Below are positions 47,220 to 57,923 of a stretch of 64,000 nt of DNA, one piece after another. Position 1 is the stretch's first letter. Each line of letters begins with the position of its first letter. The notes beneath the pieces are model-generated. The model was not told the DNA's origin, ran no database searches, and saw only the letters and a program-made list of their open reading frames with translations. Source of the stretch: Myrica gale (Eukaryota; Streptophyta; Magnoliopsida; Fagales; Myricaceae). Location: the NCBI GenBank assembly GCA_963930655.1, contig OZ005600.1, forward strand, positions 7,009,501-7,073,500. The letters run 5' to 3'. Both the position numbers and the translations under genes were made by a program.

Positions 47220-49257
47220 TCCCGTTGCCCCGGATGCGAATACCCTAGGAAATTCGAAGGCCTGTAGGTCCAGAAAGTGTCTGGGTTTTAGGATTTTCTT
47301 CCTTCTCTTTCTTTAGCGTCTCTGGAGCTCCTCGCCAGCAAATGACGTAGATAAGGATCGACAGAAGTTCCTTCTAGTTTTTTTTTTAATTAATAAATGA
47401 TTTGACACGTTATTATATTATTTTAACTCATTTTAAAATCTCACTATTTAATCAAATAAAAATAATAGACTTATTACAATTTTAACAGTTAAATTATAAT
47501 ATTAAATGCAACACTAAAATTTAAATATAATGTGTCAAAAAAATTGATAGTTTGGATTGTAAATTGCAAAATTTGTAGTAATTAAAAGATGTAAACTGTA
47601 TTTTATTTTCTTTTTTATTTGTCGTAGAAGTCTATAACTGATGTTAAAATAGTTAAAACAAATTCCGATCATACTTCTTACATCAAAATGTAAATTATAA
47701 TGGATATTCAAGTGGTAGATAGCAATAATTTATTAATTTTAAATATAATGTGTCAAATTTAAAAGTTTAATAATTTTATTAAAAGTGGGAGTTAAAATAT
47801 GTAAACGATAATATTTGTTTCTCTCACATGGTCTCCTCATATTTGGTAATTGAGGAATATTTTCAAAAGTTTAATGATATGTTCGTTCTGAGTAAAAATG
47901 TAGGATTTTAGAGAAGTTGTAAATATTTATGTTAAATAGTGTTTTATTAATATTTGTGTAAAGTTGAGAGAGAAATTATTTGATCTAATTATTTAATAAA
48001 AAAGTATTGGAGTTATGTGAAAAAAAGTAAATAGAGAAAATTTGTGTTAAATAAAAAAGTAAAAAGTTGTTGGAGATTGTGTAAAATGTACCGGTGTTTG
48101 TGTTTGAATTTTTAAAATGTTATGTAGTAGTTTTGTGAATGTATTTGAATCTTGAAAAAAAAAATTAAAAGCTAACCTGACCCAAATATCTGTTTTTTTA
48201 TAGAAGTTTTGAGTTAATCAAGCATTATTTATTGTTAATAATAATAGTTTGTTTAATAACCACTGTCATAATACCATTACCATATAAATCAGGGAGACAC
48301 TAATAATTAATAGGGACTCTTCCGGATTCTTTTCCCAAGTTTTGGGTTTTTCTAATTTTCTGTAGCAATCGTGATAGGCGTCGGCGACAGGCTTCTCGGA
48401 GCTCATACTGTTGTAATTTTGAGTTGATAGCTCCATCTGTCTGTCTCTCGCTAGGCGCTCCGTCTGTCTCATTATCAATACAAAGAAAGTTTCCGCGTCC
48501 TCATCAAAATTGCCAGTTTTATTTGTATGGAGATTTCTTCAGGCGTGAACGTCAGATGATGAATTGCTAATCACTTTCCACTCCCTGGAAATTGAGCGAT
48601 TCCGCCGTGGCAGGCGCCTATCCTCCATTTTCATTTACTAGCGGGAATTTTCTTTTACGACGGTTGTAGATTTTGAAGGTTTTAGATTAAAAGGTTGTTT
48701 CTCGTCGCATTTTGGAAGATCTCAGGGTGCCTCTGACGATCGTATCCGTTTCTTTATCTTGAAATTGCGAAAAATAACCCTTTTTATGGATGTTTCGCGC
48801 ATTTGTTACCCATTTTGCTCTCTATTTGGATTTCGAATATTGCCTTTGTTCTTATGGCATGAAATTTGATTTTCTGTTTTTTTTTGTTGTATTTATAAAT
48901 TTATTAGCAGTATATTAGTCAAGAAGTGACGAATAAAACTTATTGGCCATAGTTTTGACGATTCTTAAGCTTTTTTATTTTTTATTTTCTCTGCATTGAC
49001 GATTCTTATGCGAAAGTATTTGTTTATTGGTTGTATCTTATGTGTTCTACAGGATTGCCTGAGGAATTGTTTCCTAATTTGGATACCGAACTTTGCGAAA
49101 CGAGAGGCCATTTTTAAGAGCAGTTCTGAAGAGAAATCGAAGGTTCAAGCTCCTACCCGTAGGACTGAGATTCGGAAACAACAGTTTAGCAGCTACTTTT
49201 TTGTTGGTGATTTTATACGGTAGGGTTCAAGATAGTTGATTTAGCTTTCGGGAAGCT
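47220..49257. other. Divergent spacer between ClpT and TBL genes
   Basis: Should hold both promoters and the TBL leader. The middle (about 47380-48180) is very AT-rich and repeat-like. No additional gene seen; the short frame at 48996-49223 lies in the probable TBL leader. Confidence 0.55.
47877..48125 (-). mobile_element. MITE, dispersed family copy (minus orientation)
   Basis: Contains the reversed family core (GTTGAGAGAGAAATTATTTG, GTATTGGAGTTATGTG) and a terminus-like word GGTGTTTGTGTTTG at its right edge. More diverged than the 62557 copy, with uncertain ends. Confidence 0.5.
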
Positions 49258-52200
49258 ATGACTTGGGCCTCTCCAAAAGTCTCTCCAACAATGACTGTAT
49301 ATCCACGGACTTTTTCTCGGATTGTGGTTACAGTGGGAGGATTGGCATTCTTTTTAATATTTGCTTCCTGGATACTAGTCTCCCATCCGATTGGTTCCAC
49401 GGTTCGCGGGTATTTCTATGGCGTTGATAATTCGGAGAAGGTGGATTGGTCGACCTCTCCGGTCAATCAGACTACCATTAATCCTCGCCATGATAACAAT
49501 GTTGAAGCCGAGTCTGATTTACAAGTGTCCACGAGCTCAACTTCTCCAAAGAAAGGCACGGTGGAAGTTATTGATAAGGATTTAGCCTCTGGGACCAATT
49601 CACAAGTGCTCGTTAGTACAAATCAAGGACCCGTTGTCCCAACAGCCTCGGAGAAGAAAGATGTAGAAGCATCTCTTCCGAGATTGTTCAATTCACAACC
49701 GTCTGCGAGGTCCAATGATCTATTTTCGGTGGAAAACAAGACAGAAGTGGTTGATGAGAATTTGCCCCCTGAGTCTAATTCACAGGTGCCCATGAGTTCA
49801 CCTAGTCCTAAAGTCGCTATGCAGAACACGGCACCTTTTCCGGCATCATCCTCTCTTTTAACAAAGGAAGACGGTGCGAAGCCAAGTTCCGATTCGTCCA
49901 ATTTTACAAAGAATGCTGAGAATAAAGGACCCATTTCTCTGAGTTTGCTGGATAAGTCCAATGTTACAGCAATGGGATCAAATGATTCTACAATTTCTTC
50001 TGATTCCAAATCGGGGGCTGAAGAAAGTATTTATAGTCTGCCCAGCAATGTTACGGAGAACGCATCAGTTGATTCAGGTACCCATTCTTTTTGCTTTGAA
50101 TAAGTCCTTGACCACTTCTTTTTCTTTAAATGAACTATCACTTACTGTATTTAGTAGAACTTATTTCGTGGAGTATATACTTAAATGGGGGTCTCCAGAT
50201 ATTAAATTATCATGATACTTGGTTATTATGTGTACCTGTTTGCTGAAATTTAACTAGCTATTATTAGTTAGTTTATCTGACAACTATTCATCTGACTGTC
50301 CAAACATTGGTCTTCACTTGGTGCTCCAATTTTTGTTATCTTCCCTGATCTAGTTACGAACTCTTCTACCAGCCACAAGACGAGAACAAATATTCAACAA
50401 ATTATTGAATGTCCCGAGTTATATCATTATCACCATACGCTTCATAATCATTACTATATCTTCGAAACAAATTTTCTTATTCTTAAATCAATACTCAAGG
50501 CCTGTCATGAGCTATGTTGTTCTGCTGTAGTGAGGGATTACTTCTTCCTTCTCTTTTTTGCCTTTATCTCTTCTTCTAAGCTTTTAGCGTGTGATTTCAT
50601 TTTCTATTCTGCAGGCTGTGATCTGTACCTTGGAAACTGGTTTTACGATACATCAGGGCCACTATACACAAACAATACATGCCCCGTATTAACACAGACG
50701 CAGAATTGCCAGGGGAATGGAAGGCCTGACAAGGACTATGAGAATTGGCGATGGAAGCCCTTTCAGTGTGAACTCCCCCGATTTGATGCGAGGAAATTTC
50801 TGGAGTTAATGAAGGGAAAGACACTAGCTTTCATTGGAGACTCTGTTGCTCGAAACCAGATGGAATCAATGCTGTGCATTCTGTGGCAGGCAATGACCTA
50901 TCTGTGTAGTGTTAAGCTTGATATCTTGTTAATTATTTGAACAAATTACTAGCCATAAATACACAAGCCCCAGGATTCAAGAACACTCAAACACAAGACA
51001 CCGAAACCTGTTAAACTCGTATTACTCCCCCCCCCCTTTCTTTTTAAGAATATAAATTAATGCAATGAGTATCTTACTGCCTAGTTTGTGTTTGTTCTGG
51101 CTTGGGGTTTCTAGTTTTAGGCTCAGTCATGGTCTTAATTAGTTGCTGCAGCCTGCTAATGCTGTGTATGCGCAGTGGCATGGGGGGTAGCCTACTGTTC
51201 TTGTAAAATCAGAGAATTGGCTATATTTCAGGATATTTTGTGTTGTGCGATGCCTGGTCTGGACAATAGGCATTGTTATAGAGCTAAAGTGAGCCTTACT
51301 CCAGGTGTGATTTGAGGCTTAGATTGTACTGAGAAATATAGGCCCACTTTGGCCTAGCCAGGCCAAATTTTAGGCTTGGGTAGACATGTTTGCCTCCCCT
51401 ATACACATGAAATGGTTAGTGTTTTATGTTAAATATAGACATGTATTTGATGGTTCAGTATTCTAAGTCTAGGATTTGCTTGCCCTCGCCTTCTTTCTCT
51501 CCTCCTCCAATGGAAAATTTTGTGGAATATTTTTCAGGTAGAAGTTCCTAAAAACCGAGGAAACAAGAAAATGCAACGTTATTTTTTCAAGTCAACATCT
51601 GTAACAATTGTCCGGATATGGTCCTCATGGCTCGTCAAGCAAACATCTGCACAATTTGATTTTGCTCCAGAGGGTGTGACGAAGCTGCATCTTGATGCCC
51701 CCGATGATAACTTCATGGAATTCATCCCAAAGTTTGATGTGGTTGTTATATCTTCTGGTCACTGGTTTGCCAAGCAGTCAGTCTATGTCTGGAACAACGA
51801 GATTGTGGGAGGACAGTTGTGGTGGCCTGATAAATCTCGGCCTATGCAAGTTAACAGTGTTGAAGCATTTGGGATATCTGTTGAGACAATTCTCACTTCT
51901 CTTGTTACAGATCCAAATTATACGGGGCTTACGATTGTCCGTTCCTATTCGCCTGATCATTATGAAGGTGGGGACTGGAATACAGGTGGATCATGCACCG
52001 GAAAGACAAAGCCGCTTGCAGTAGGTGAATTGATAGAAAATGGCTTTACAAACATAATGCATGAAAAACAGGTCGCTGGCTTCAACCGCGCCATTAAGCA
52101 GGGAACAAAAAGATCAAAGTTGAGGTTTATGGATATCACTGAAGTCTTCAGCTACCGCCATGATGGGCATCCTGGACCATACCGAAGCCCTGATCCAAAT

Positions 52201-52347
52201 AAGATCACAAAACGTGGCCCAGATGGAAAGCCCCCGCCACAGGATTGCTTGCACTGGTGCATGCCAGGTCCGGTTGATACCTGGAATGAACTTGTGCTTG
52301 AAATCATAAGGAGGGAATATGAAGGCAGTAAGAGCTCTCCGTTATAA
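49258..52347 (+). CDS. TBL18: TBL17/TBL18 (YLS7)-type trichome birefringence-like O-acetyltransferase
   Basis: Three exons (49258-50077, 50615-50889, 51538-52347) total 1905 nt and 634 residues. Residues about 22-41 are one membrane anchor (IVVTVGGLAFFLIFASWILV), giving a type II Golgi protein. Residues 45-273 are a long Ser/Asn-rich stem. The PMR5N domain starts at residue 274 (CDLYLGNWFYD, KDYENWRWKPFQCELPRFDA). The GDS motif FIGDSVARNQ has Ser350, and the DxxH motif DCLHWCMPGPVDTWNE has Asp601 and His604, so the catalytic set is complete. TBL proteins acetylate wall polysaccharides; the acceptor of this clade is not certain. The donor after LCILWQ is GC rather than GT. Either TBL18 or YLS7/TBL17 could be the ortholog; adjacency to ClpT suggests TBL18, while adjacency to MAP65-3 suggests YLS7. 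Confidence 0.92.
50890..51537 (+). other. GC-AG intron 2 of the TBL gene
   Basis: The exon boundary CAG|GCAATG (50887-50895) and the acceptor TTTTCAG at 51537 join LCILWQ to VEVPKNRG, matching the conserved YLS7 order. The nearest GT alternatives would add unconserved residues. U2-type GC-AG introns are a known minor class. Confidence 0.8.
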
Positions 52348-53472
52348 GATGTGTTTTGAGGCCAAGCAGCCTGACTGGTTGCATTTGTGATGTCCTACGA
52401 ACAACTAGTTCAGTAAGCTGTAATTTATACTTGGGAGGTACCTTCGTTCTTTCATTTTCGAAGTACCTTTGTAGAGAAATTATTTATTTGTAACAGATGG
52501 GTAGATCAGTAGCCAGTTTGTCGAAAGAGTTTTTCTTACTTTCATTTCTCAATTATGAATTACACGTATACTTAGAGAAACTAAGTGCCTTGTTTTTTTG
52601 TTTTTTCGTTCTTCCTAGCTCCTTCCTTCAATTTAATTTCAGAGCTGTTCTTATGCTTGACTGATGGTCTTGTATCGATTGGTTAGTTAACACCTAGTTG
52701 CACGAAGTTTTGCCTAAATGGTCAGTGTGATCTGCCTGTTCTCAAGCGATGAGTAGAGTTTCAGGATGCAGCTTAAGTTGCTGGGTTTGATCAAAGCTGA
52801 TGATGAGCAAGACTGCGTTCACTTACAAAATTTTACCAAAAATATTCTCACTCTTAATAAAATAATTCAATATAATCTTTCTCTCATCAGAAAATATAAA
52901 AATTTACCTTTCTTCACCTTTTCACTAAACTCAATACCAACAAATATTCTCATACCAAAAATATTACAACACAGACACAACCGCAGCGTCACCTTTGGAG
53001 ATCCCACTAAATGCACTGTTTGATGATGTCAGATTTGAAATACCATTCGTGCGACAGATATTCCGCCTACAAAAAGAAGAAGACAAAACCGAATCCTCAG
53101 AAGATAACAACGGCAATCAAAATGAAAAAGGAAGAAAACAATAAAAAGAAGAGTGACATCTTTGTTTTTTTAATTAATATTATGTTTGGTCCGAACGAGG
53201 GGAATATTTATTGCCCAAACGAAACGTCGGGAAACCGGAGAGAATCCTCTGCATAAGGGAAGCATTTTTTTTCTTTTAAAAATAAGTCCATACGGGGGAG
53301 CATCTAAGCGAAAAAGGACGAGCTCCGTGTCCTTCAAAGGACGGAAACTTCAGTAAAGAAGAAGCTTCCTCGGGCCGAAGTCCACCCCGTCCAATTATAC
53401 TGATTGTGGGCCCGCACTTCATGGGCAACAGTTTCTCAGTCCAGATTTTTGTGCCCACAAATTTTTCTAACC
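52348..53472. other. 3' flank of the TBL gene, with a MITE
   Basis: The first ~250 bp are the probable 3' UTR. A MITE lies at 52812-52986. Frames at 53011-53256 and nearby are lysine-rich chance frames. Confidence 0.5.
52812..52986 (+). mobile_element. MITE, dispersed family copy
   Basis: Begins near GACTGCGTTCACTTAC and ends near ACACAACCGCAGCG. The interior has CAATATAATCTTTCTCTCAT and CACCTTTTCACTAAACTCAA, as in the 24881 and 62557 copies. Confidence 0.65.
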
Positions 53473-53915
53473 ATGCCTCTGTTCAACATTAGCTCACGAG
53501 GTTTACCATATATATATATAAAAACTCAACCCCTACCAGCTGATGCTACTCCTTCATTACTATTAACAGATATTCCTTCATCATCTACACCCATTAACAC
53601 TGATATTTCTTTACCATCCACTGAAGCCTTCTTACAAATAATTGATAAAATTATTTTTCAAAAATGGTACTCTGAAGTTACTATTCGAATTAAAGATTTT
53701 TCTTTTACTGTTATTGCTTTAATTGATTCAGGTGCTGATTTGAATTGTATTCAAGAAGGAATTATTGATTCCAAATATTTTGAAAAATCAACTGAACGTT
53801 TATCTCAAGCGGACGGCAAAAAAATGACCATAAATTACAAAATTCCAAATGTTCATATATGTAATAATGGTTTTTGTTTTCAAACTACTTTTGTTATGGT
53901 TAAAAATTTATATAT
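53473..53915 (+). pseudogene. Endogenous pararetrovirus (Caulimoviridae-like) protease fragment
   Basis: An open stretch within the frame 53404-54021 resembles the aspartic-protease region of polyproteins from endogenous plant pararetroviruses. The catalytic DSGAD box lies at 53724-53738, within ALIDSGADLNCIQ, with a flanking NVHICNNGFCFQT block. Similarity stops at about 53910 in a TA-rich tract. The movement, coat, reverse transcriptase and RNase H regions are not present nearby, so this is a dead integrated fragment. A Ty3-type retrotransposon protease is the main alternative. Confidence 0.6.
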
Positions 53916-53933
53916 ATATATGTGTATATTGAT

Positions 53934-54723
53934 AAATTACTCCGCAAGTTTACGTGGTTTGACCATTTTCTACCGTAGTTTACAGTGTTCAATTTTTTTA
54001 AAAAATATTCCTGAGGTTTAGTTTCAATCTCAAACAGATCATGCCGTTAATTTAGTGGACAAAAATGCACACGTAGCTAATAACTTACACGTAAAAATTG
54101 ACAGCTCGATTAAAAAATATATATCGCTCATTTACAATGTGACACGTGTCAATAAATAAATAAATAAATAAATATTTTTTAAAAAAATAATAGTTTATTT
54201 TTATTTTTTTTAAAGGGAAAAGCTTCCATGGTGGAGGCCTCCTCCACCGGCCACCGGGGGAGTCTGGCCGCCCAATTCTCGTCCACCCGGCACTGGGGCG
54301 GCTGGGGGACCTCCCCCATCCCCCAATCGCCTTAGAGCACCGTCCGGGGTGGAGGAGGGATTCCTCCTCCCTCCGCTGGCTAGGCGGCTTGACTCCTCCG
54401 GCGACTGATGGATGGGGCCTCCACCGTGACCTCCAATCATTTCCTTTAAAAAAAAATAATTATGTTTTTTTAATTAATTTTAGATTCATTTTTTATTATA
54501 TATTTTACTGACACGTGTCACATCGCGATTGGACAATATTTTTTTATCAACCTGTCAATTTTCATGTGTAAGTCGTTAGCCATGTGTGTATTTTCGTCCA
54601 CTAAGTTGTCGGCAATATCTGTTTTGGGATTGAGACTAAACCCCACAGATATTTTTAGGGAATGTCGAACCTTGAGGACCAATTTGGGAAAATGTCAAAC
54701 TCTAGGCACGTGCAGAGTAATTT
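53934..54723. mobile_element. Long inverted-repeat element with a GC-rich insert
   Basis: The left arm (from AATTACTCCGC at 53935) pairs with the right arm (ending GCAGAGTAATT at about 54722). Well-matched inner blocks include TTAGTGGACAAAAATGCACA on the left and its complement, with a few changes, around 54585-54606. AT-rich DNA surrounds a GC-rich core at 54212-54450. No exact target duplication was found. It abuts the pararetrovirus fragment. Confidence 0.7.
54212..54450. mobile_element. GC-rich inverted-repeat insert nested in the 53934 element
   Basis: The ends TTAAAGGGAAA and TTTCCTTTAA are inverted, and ATGGTGGAGGCC pairs with GGCCTCCACCGT. The centre is rich in CCTCCACC/GGTGGAGG words. 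Composition changes sharply at both edges. The superfamily is not assigned. Confidence 0.6.
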
Positions 54724-56080
54724 TGCCTTTTTGTAAGTTAAAAAATGAGGGACAACTAACTTAGCAAACTTCTCTTAGGGTATTGGACCAGATCCGTCTG
54801 AAACTCGGTGCACATGAATGAGTGTCTGAATTTTTTTCGTTATAAAAAAAACCTTCTTTTAAGGTGATTATAGGAAAGAACACTCCCACTGTCTATTGAA
54901 CGAACTTGTTACTATAATACTGGAGCTATTGGCTCCATTTTGAACTGGTCCATCACAACCTCCACAGGGCCAAAAACCTGAGGGAACTAGACTTATAGTC
55001 CAGAGCTTGGGATGAGTTAAAAGGCCCAAATTCTCATTCCTTCCTCCTGTAAGCAAAATAAGATACTCGAAATCAAAGTCTTTCTCCTCGGAGGATTTCT
55101 CCATACTCAGTCTTCATTGCCTCTTTTCTCTTTCTCTTTCTTCTCTGGTTTTTCACTATTCTTCTGAGAAAAAAAAGTCTCCTTATGCCCTTATCTCTCT
55201 GTGTTCCCCCTCTTCTTATCTTCCCCTTTTTCCCTTTGGGCCCTTGGATCTCTTGGACCTCAGCTCTGCTTTCTTCGGGCCTTACTCCCCCAATACTCTT
55301 TCTGTCCCGTCCCCACTTTACCCCAGATCAACGTTGTCAGGGTTGGTCTCCTTTGAGGGATTAAATCAACTTTCTTTTTTTAACTTTCCCGTCTGTCAGC
55401 TTAATTAATGAATAACAGAGAATAATCATAATTTGTTATGTAAATTATCTTTACCCAATGAAGTATGAATTGTCAGACTCTTCTGTGAACCTCCAATCGC
55501 CGAAGATTGCGTTGTGTCATGTTAGATGAGTTGATTCGTGTCTCACATTTTCGGCCGGTAACTGAGCTTTTGTAGTAAGGAGAAATTATTCTCCCATGGT
55601 AGCGCCGGAGCAAGATTACCAACCAGATCCAACCCATCAGAGATTTAACATACATAGAAGTCCCATTAAACAGAGTGGCAAAACAATCAAATTGGGCCGC
55701 AACAAATTATAACATGGTTACCTTAGATAGAAGTTGGTCAAGCAGGAAGATCCATTTAGTACCAAAAGATGTAGGAAAATATGAAGTGGGATCTTGTCCA
55801 CTGCTCCCCCAGGACCCCCGCTTCCTCCTTTCGCTGTTGTCGCTCACACAGACTGATCTGAGAAAGCGAATGTTACAATTTGTGGCTTCGTTGCTGACGT
55901 GTTGAGGTTTTATTGGTCAAACAAGTCACCGAGCCTACGTCCACAACAGGCGATCCAAGTCCTCTCCTATCACCCTCATAAGGTTTGAATTTCAAATCTG
56001 TCTTCGGTCCCGAATCTAATCCCCCCTCACACATCATCATTAAATAAAAACAAAAAATCGCCCTATCGACCGCTCTTCAG
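54724..56080. other. Intergenic, no gene seen
   Basis: The frames at 55104-54868 (-) and 55675-55905 (+) show no recognised domain. A CT-rich tract covers 55120-55310. The right end is the promoter-proximal region of MAP65-3. Confidence 0.5.
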
Positions 56081-56082
56081 TC

Positions 56083-56113
56083 TTCAACGGTCCCTTTTCC
56101 CTTCAAACGGCTA
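56083..56113 (+). promoter_or_regulatory. Pair of MSA-type (MYB3R) motifs upstream of MAP65-3
   Basis: TTCAACGGTCC (56083-56093) and TTCAAACGGCTA (56102-56113) both contain the AACGG core of mitosis-specific activator elements. They lie about 190-220 bp upstream of the predicted 5' splice donor at 56302. MSA elements bound by three-repeat MYBs drive G2/M transcription of cytokinesis genes, which fits MAP65-3. Confidence 0.65.
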
Positions 56114-57923
56114 CTTCCTCTCTCTAAGGACTTTCTAATTACCCCTCAAATTTCAAACTCTTCCAATCCCAACTCTAAGGGCCAACTCACTGCCTAAGGA
56201 AACCCATCATTTTCCTCTCTGAAAAACAGCACATAGTTACTCCTAAGGAACAGAAAGAAAGAGAACTAAGTGACAGGAGTGATAGGCAAAATCGCATTAA
56301 GGTTTGTTCTCAAATCTTCCCTTCTGCTTCCTCTATTTTGGCGCTTCTGATGCTCCGTTTGATTGCCGAGAAAACTTAGGAGAAATGAATGACGCGAATT
56401 AAATAAGATATTTCTAAATTTGTACCTTTTCCTTATTTAGGAGCCGAAAACTACTAGCGCACACTAAACTTAACCTGATTTTACTATTTGTTGGACGTAA
56501 TACAGGGGAGTTTTCGCTCTTAGGTTTCTGAATTTTCTCTTTCTCTATCTCTCTCTACGCCCCCCCCCCAAATCAAGTTTCCTCATTGATCAAACGGCAT
56601 GTTCTATGGTTAGTTTCTTTTTTTTTTTTTACGTTGAATCATATTTTGCGTTTAACTTTGTTCATTTCAGCTTTATTTCAACATTCCTGGATTCATCAAC
56701 CCAACAAAATAAAGATTTATGATTTAACGTGTGAACTGCGAGTAACTAGAATTTGAAATTGGGTTTAAACCAATTGGGAAATTTGTGCTTACCGTTGTCA
56801 AATTTATTGTAGAACATGATTCGGGCAATCATTTTTTTTAAGGGCTAAATGCTGCCTGATTTAGTAATCCAGGGAAAGTAGAACACCATACTTAGCTGAG
56901 AAATTACAAAAACTAGTTAAGAGGGAATCATTTTGTTCATTCCATGTCTATAAGTGCATATGACTGGGTTGTCTGCTAAATATCAGAGTCGGTATTCAAT
57001 TTGATTGGCTTCAATAGGTAAGGGTACGGAGCATTAAGGAAAATTTAGTCACTTCTTCGAGGTTCTCCAATCAGTCGAGCAGAAAATAATGTTAGTTTGT
57101 GTTTTTTGATTTGAAGAACATGATTTAAAAGGTTTGTATAAAAAGTGGGATGTTGGAATGCATTGCTTCTTGTATTAGATCCTCAGTTTACATGATATAA
57201 TTTAAGATGGAGGCTTGTCAACACCGCTGAGGTTACTTATAAGTACTACAATTTTGTTTTGTCGGTATTCAATTTGATTGGCTTCAATACTTAAGGGTAC
57301 GGAGCATTAAGGAAAATTTAGTCACTTCTTCGAGGTTCTCCAATCAGTCGAGCAGAAAATAATGTTAGTTTGTGTTTTTTGATTTGAAGAACATGATTTA
57401 AAAGGTTTGTATAAAAAGTGGGATGTTGGAATGCATTGCTTCTTGTATTAGATCCTCAGTTTACATGATATAATTTAAGATGGAGGCTTGTCAACACCGC
57501 TGAGGTTACTTATAAGTACTACAATTTTGTTTTGTAACCCATGTGTTGGTAGGATGGACTTTGAAGTCGAAGAGGAGCCAAATGAATTGTCTACAATGAA
57601 TATCTGGCTGGCAAGCCACGTAGTTGAATATCATTATATCCTACTTCAGTGTAGTGGTATTTGAGAACAAAAATGAATAAGATGCCCTGGAATTTGCACC
57701 ACCTGCCCTGAGAACTTATAGCCTGTGCGTACGTATAGTGTGAAATGAACACAATCTCTAATCAGAAAATATATCATATTTCTTATTCTTTCAGTTTATC
57801 CTCATATTGGAAGTAGTCTGCTGCTTATCTTCTTGTTTCTTTTATGGTTAATCTGAAATTGTACTTTCCCGAATTTTTGGGTTATGTTTATGGGAATTTT
57901 TTAGCAGGTACAGTTGGTTCAAT
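56114..57923 (+). other. Predicted leader exon and leader intron of MAP65-3
   Basis: AAG|GTTTGTTC at 56299-56309 and the acceptor TTAGCAG at 57901-57907 would give a ~1.6-kb intron in the 5' UTR, ending 16 bp before the ATG at 57924. A microsatellite-like CT tract (56531-56562) and a 273-bp tandem duplication (56988-57535) lie inside it. Confidence 0.55.
56988..57535. repeat. 273-bp near-perfect tandem duplication
   Basis: Copy 1 begins GTCGGTATTCAATTTGATTG at 56988 and copy 2 begins with the same words at 57261. The two match over their whole length apart from about two bases near 57018 and 57291. It is the most recent-looking duplication in the window and lies in the predicted MAP65-3 leader intron. 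Confidence 0.95.

Noticed and set aside
54868..55104. Minus-strand frame beginning MEKSSEEKDFDFEYL
   Set aside because: No homology recognised and no continuation exons. Could be a gene remnant, but the evidence is too thin.
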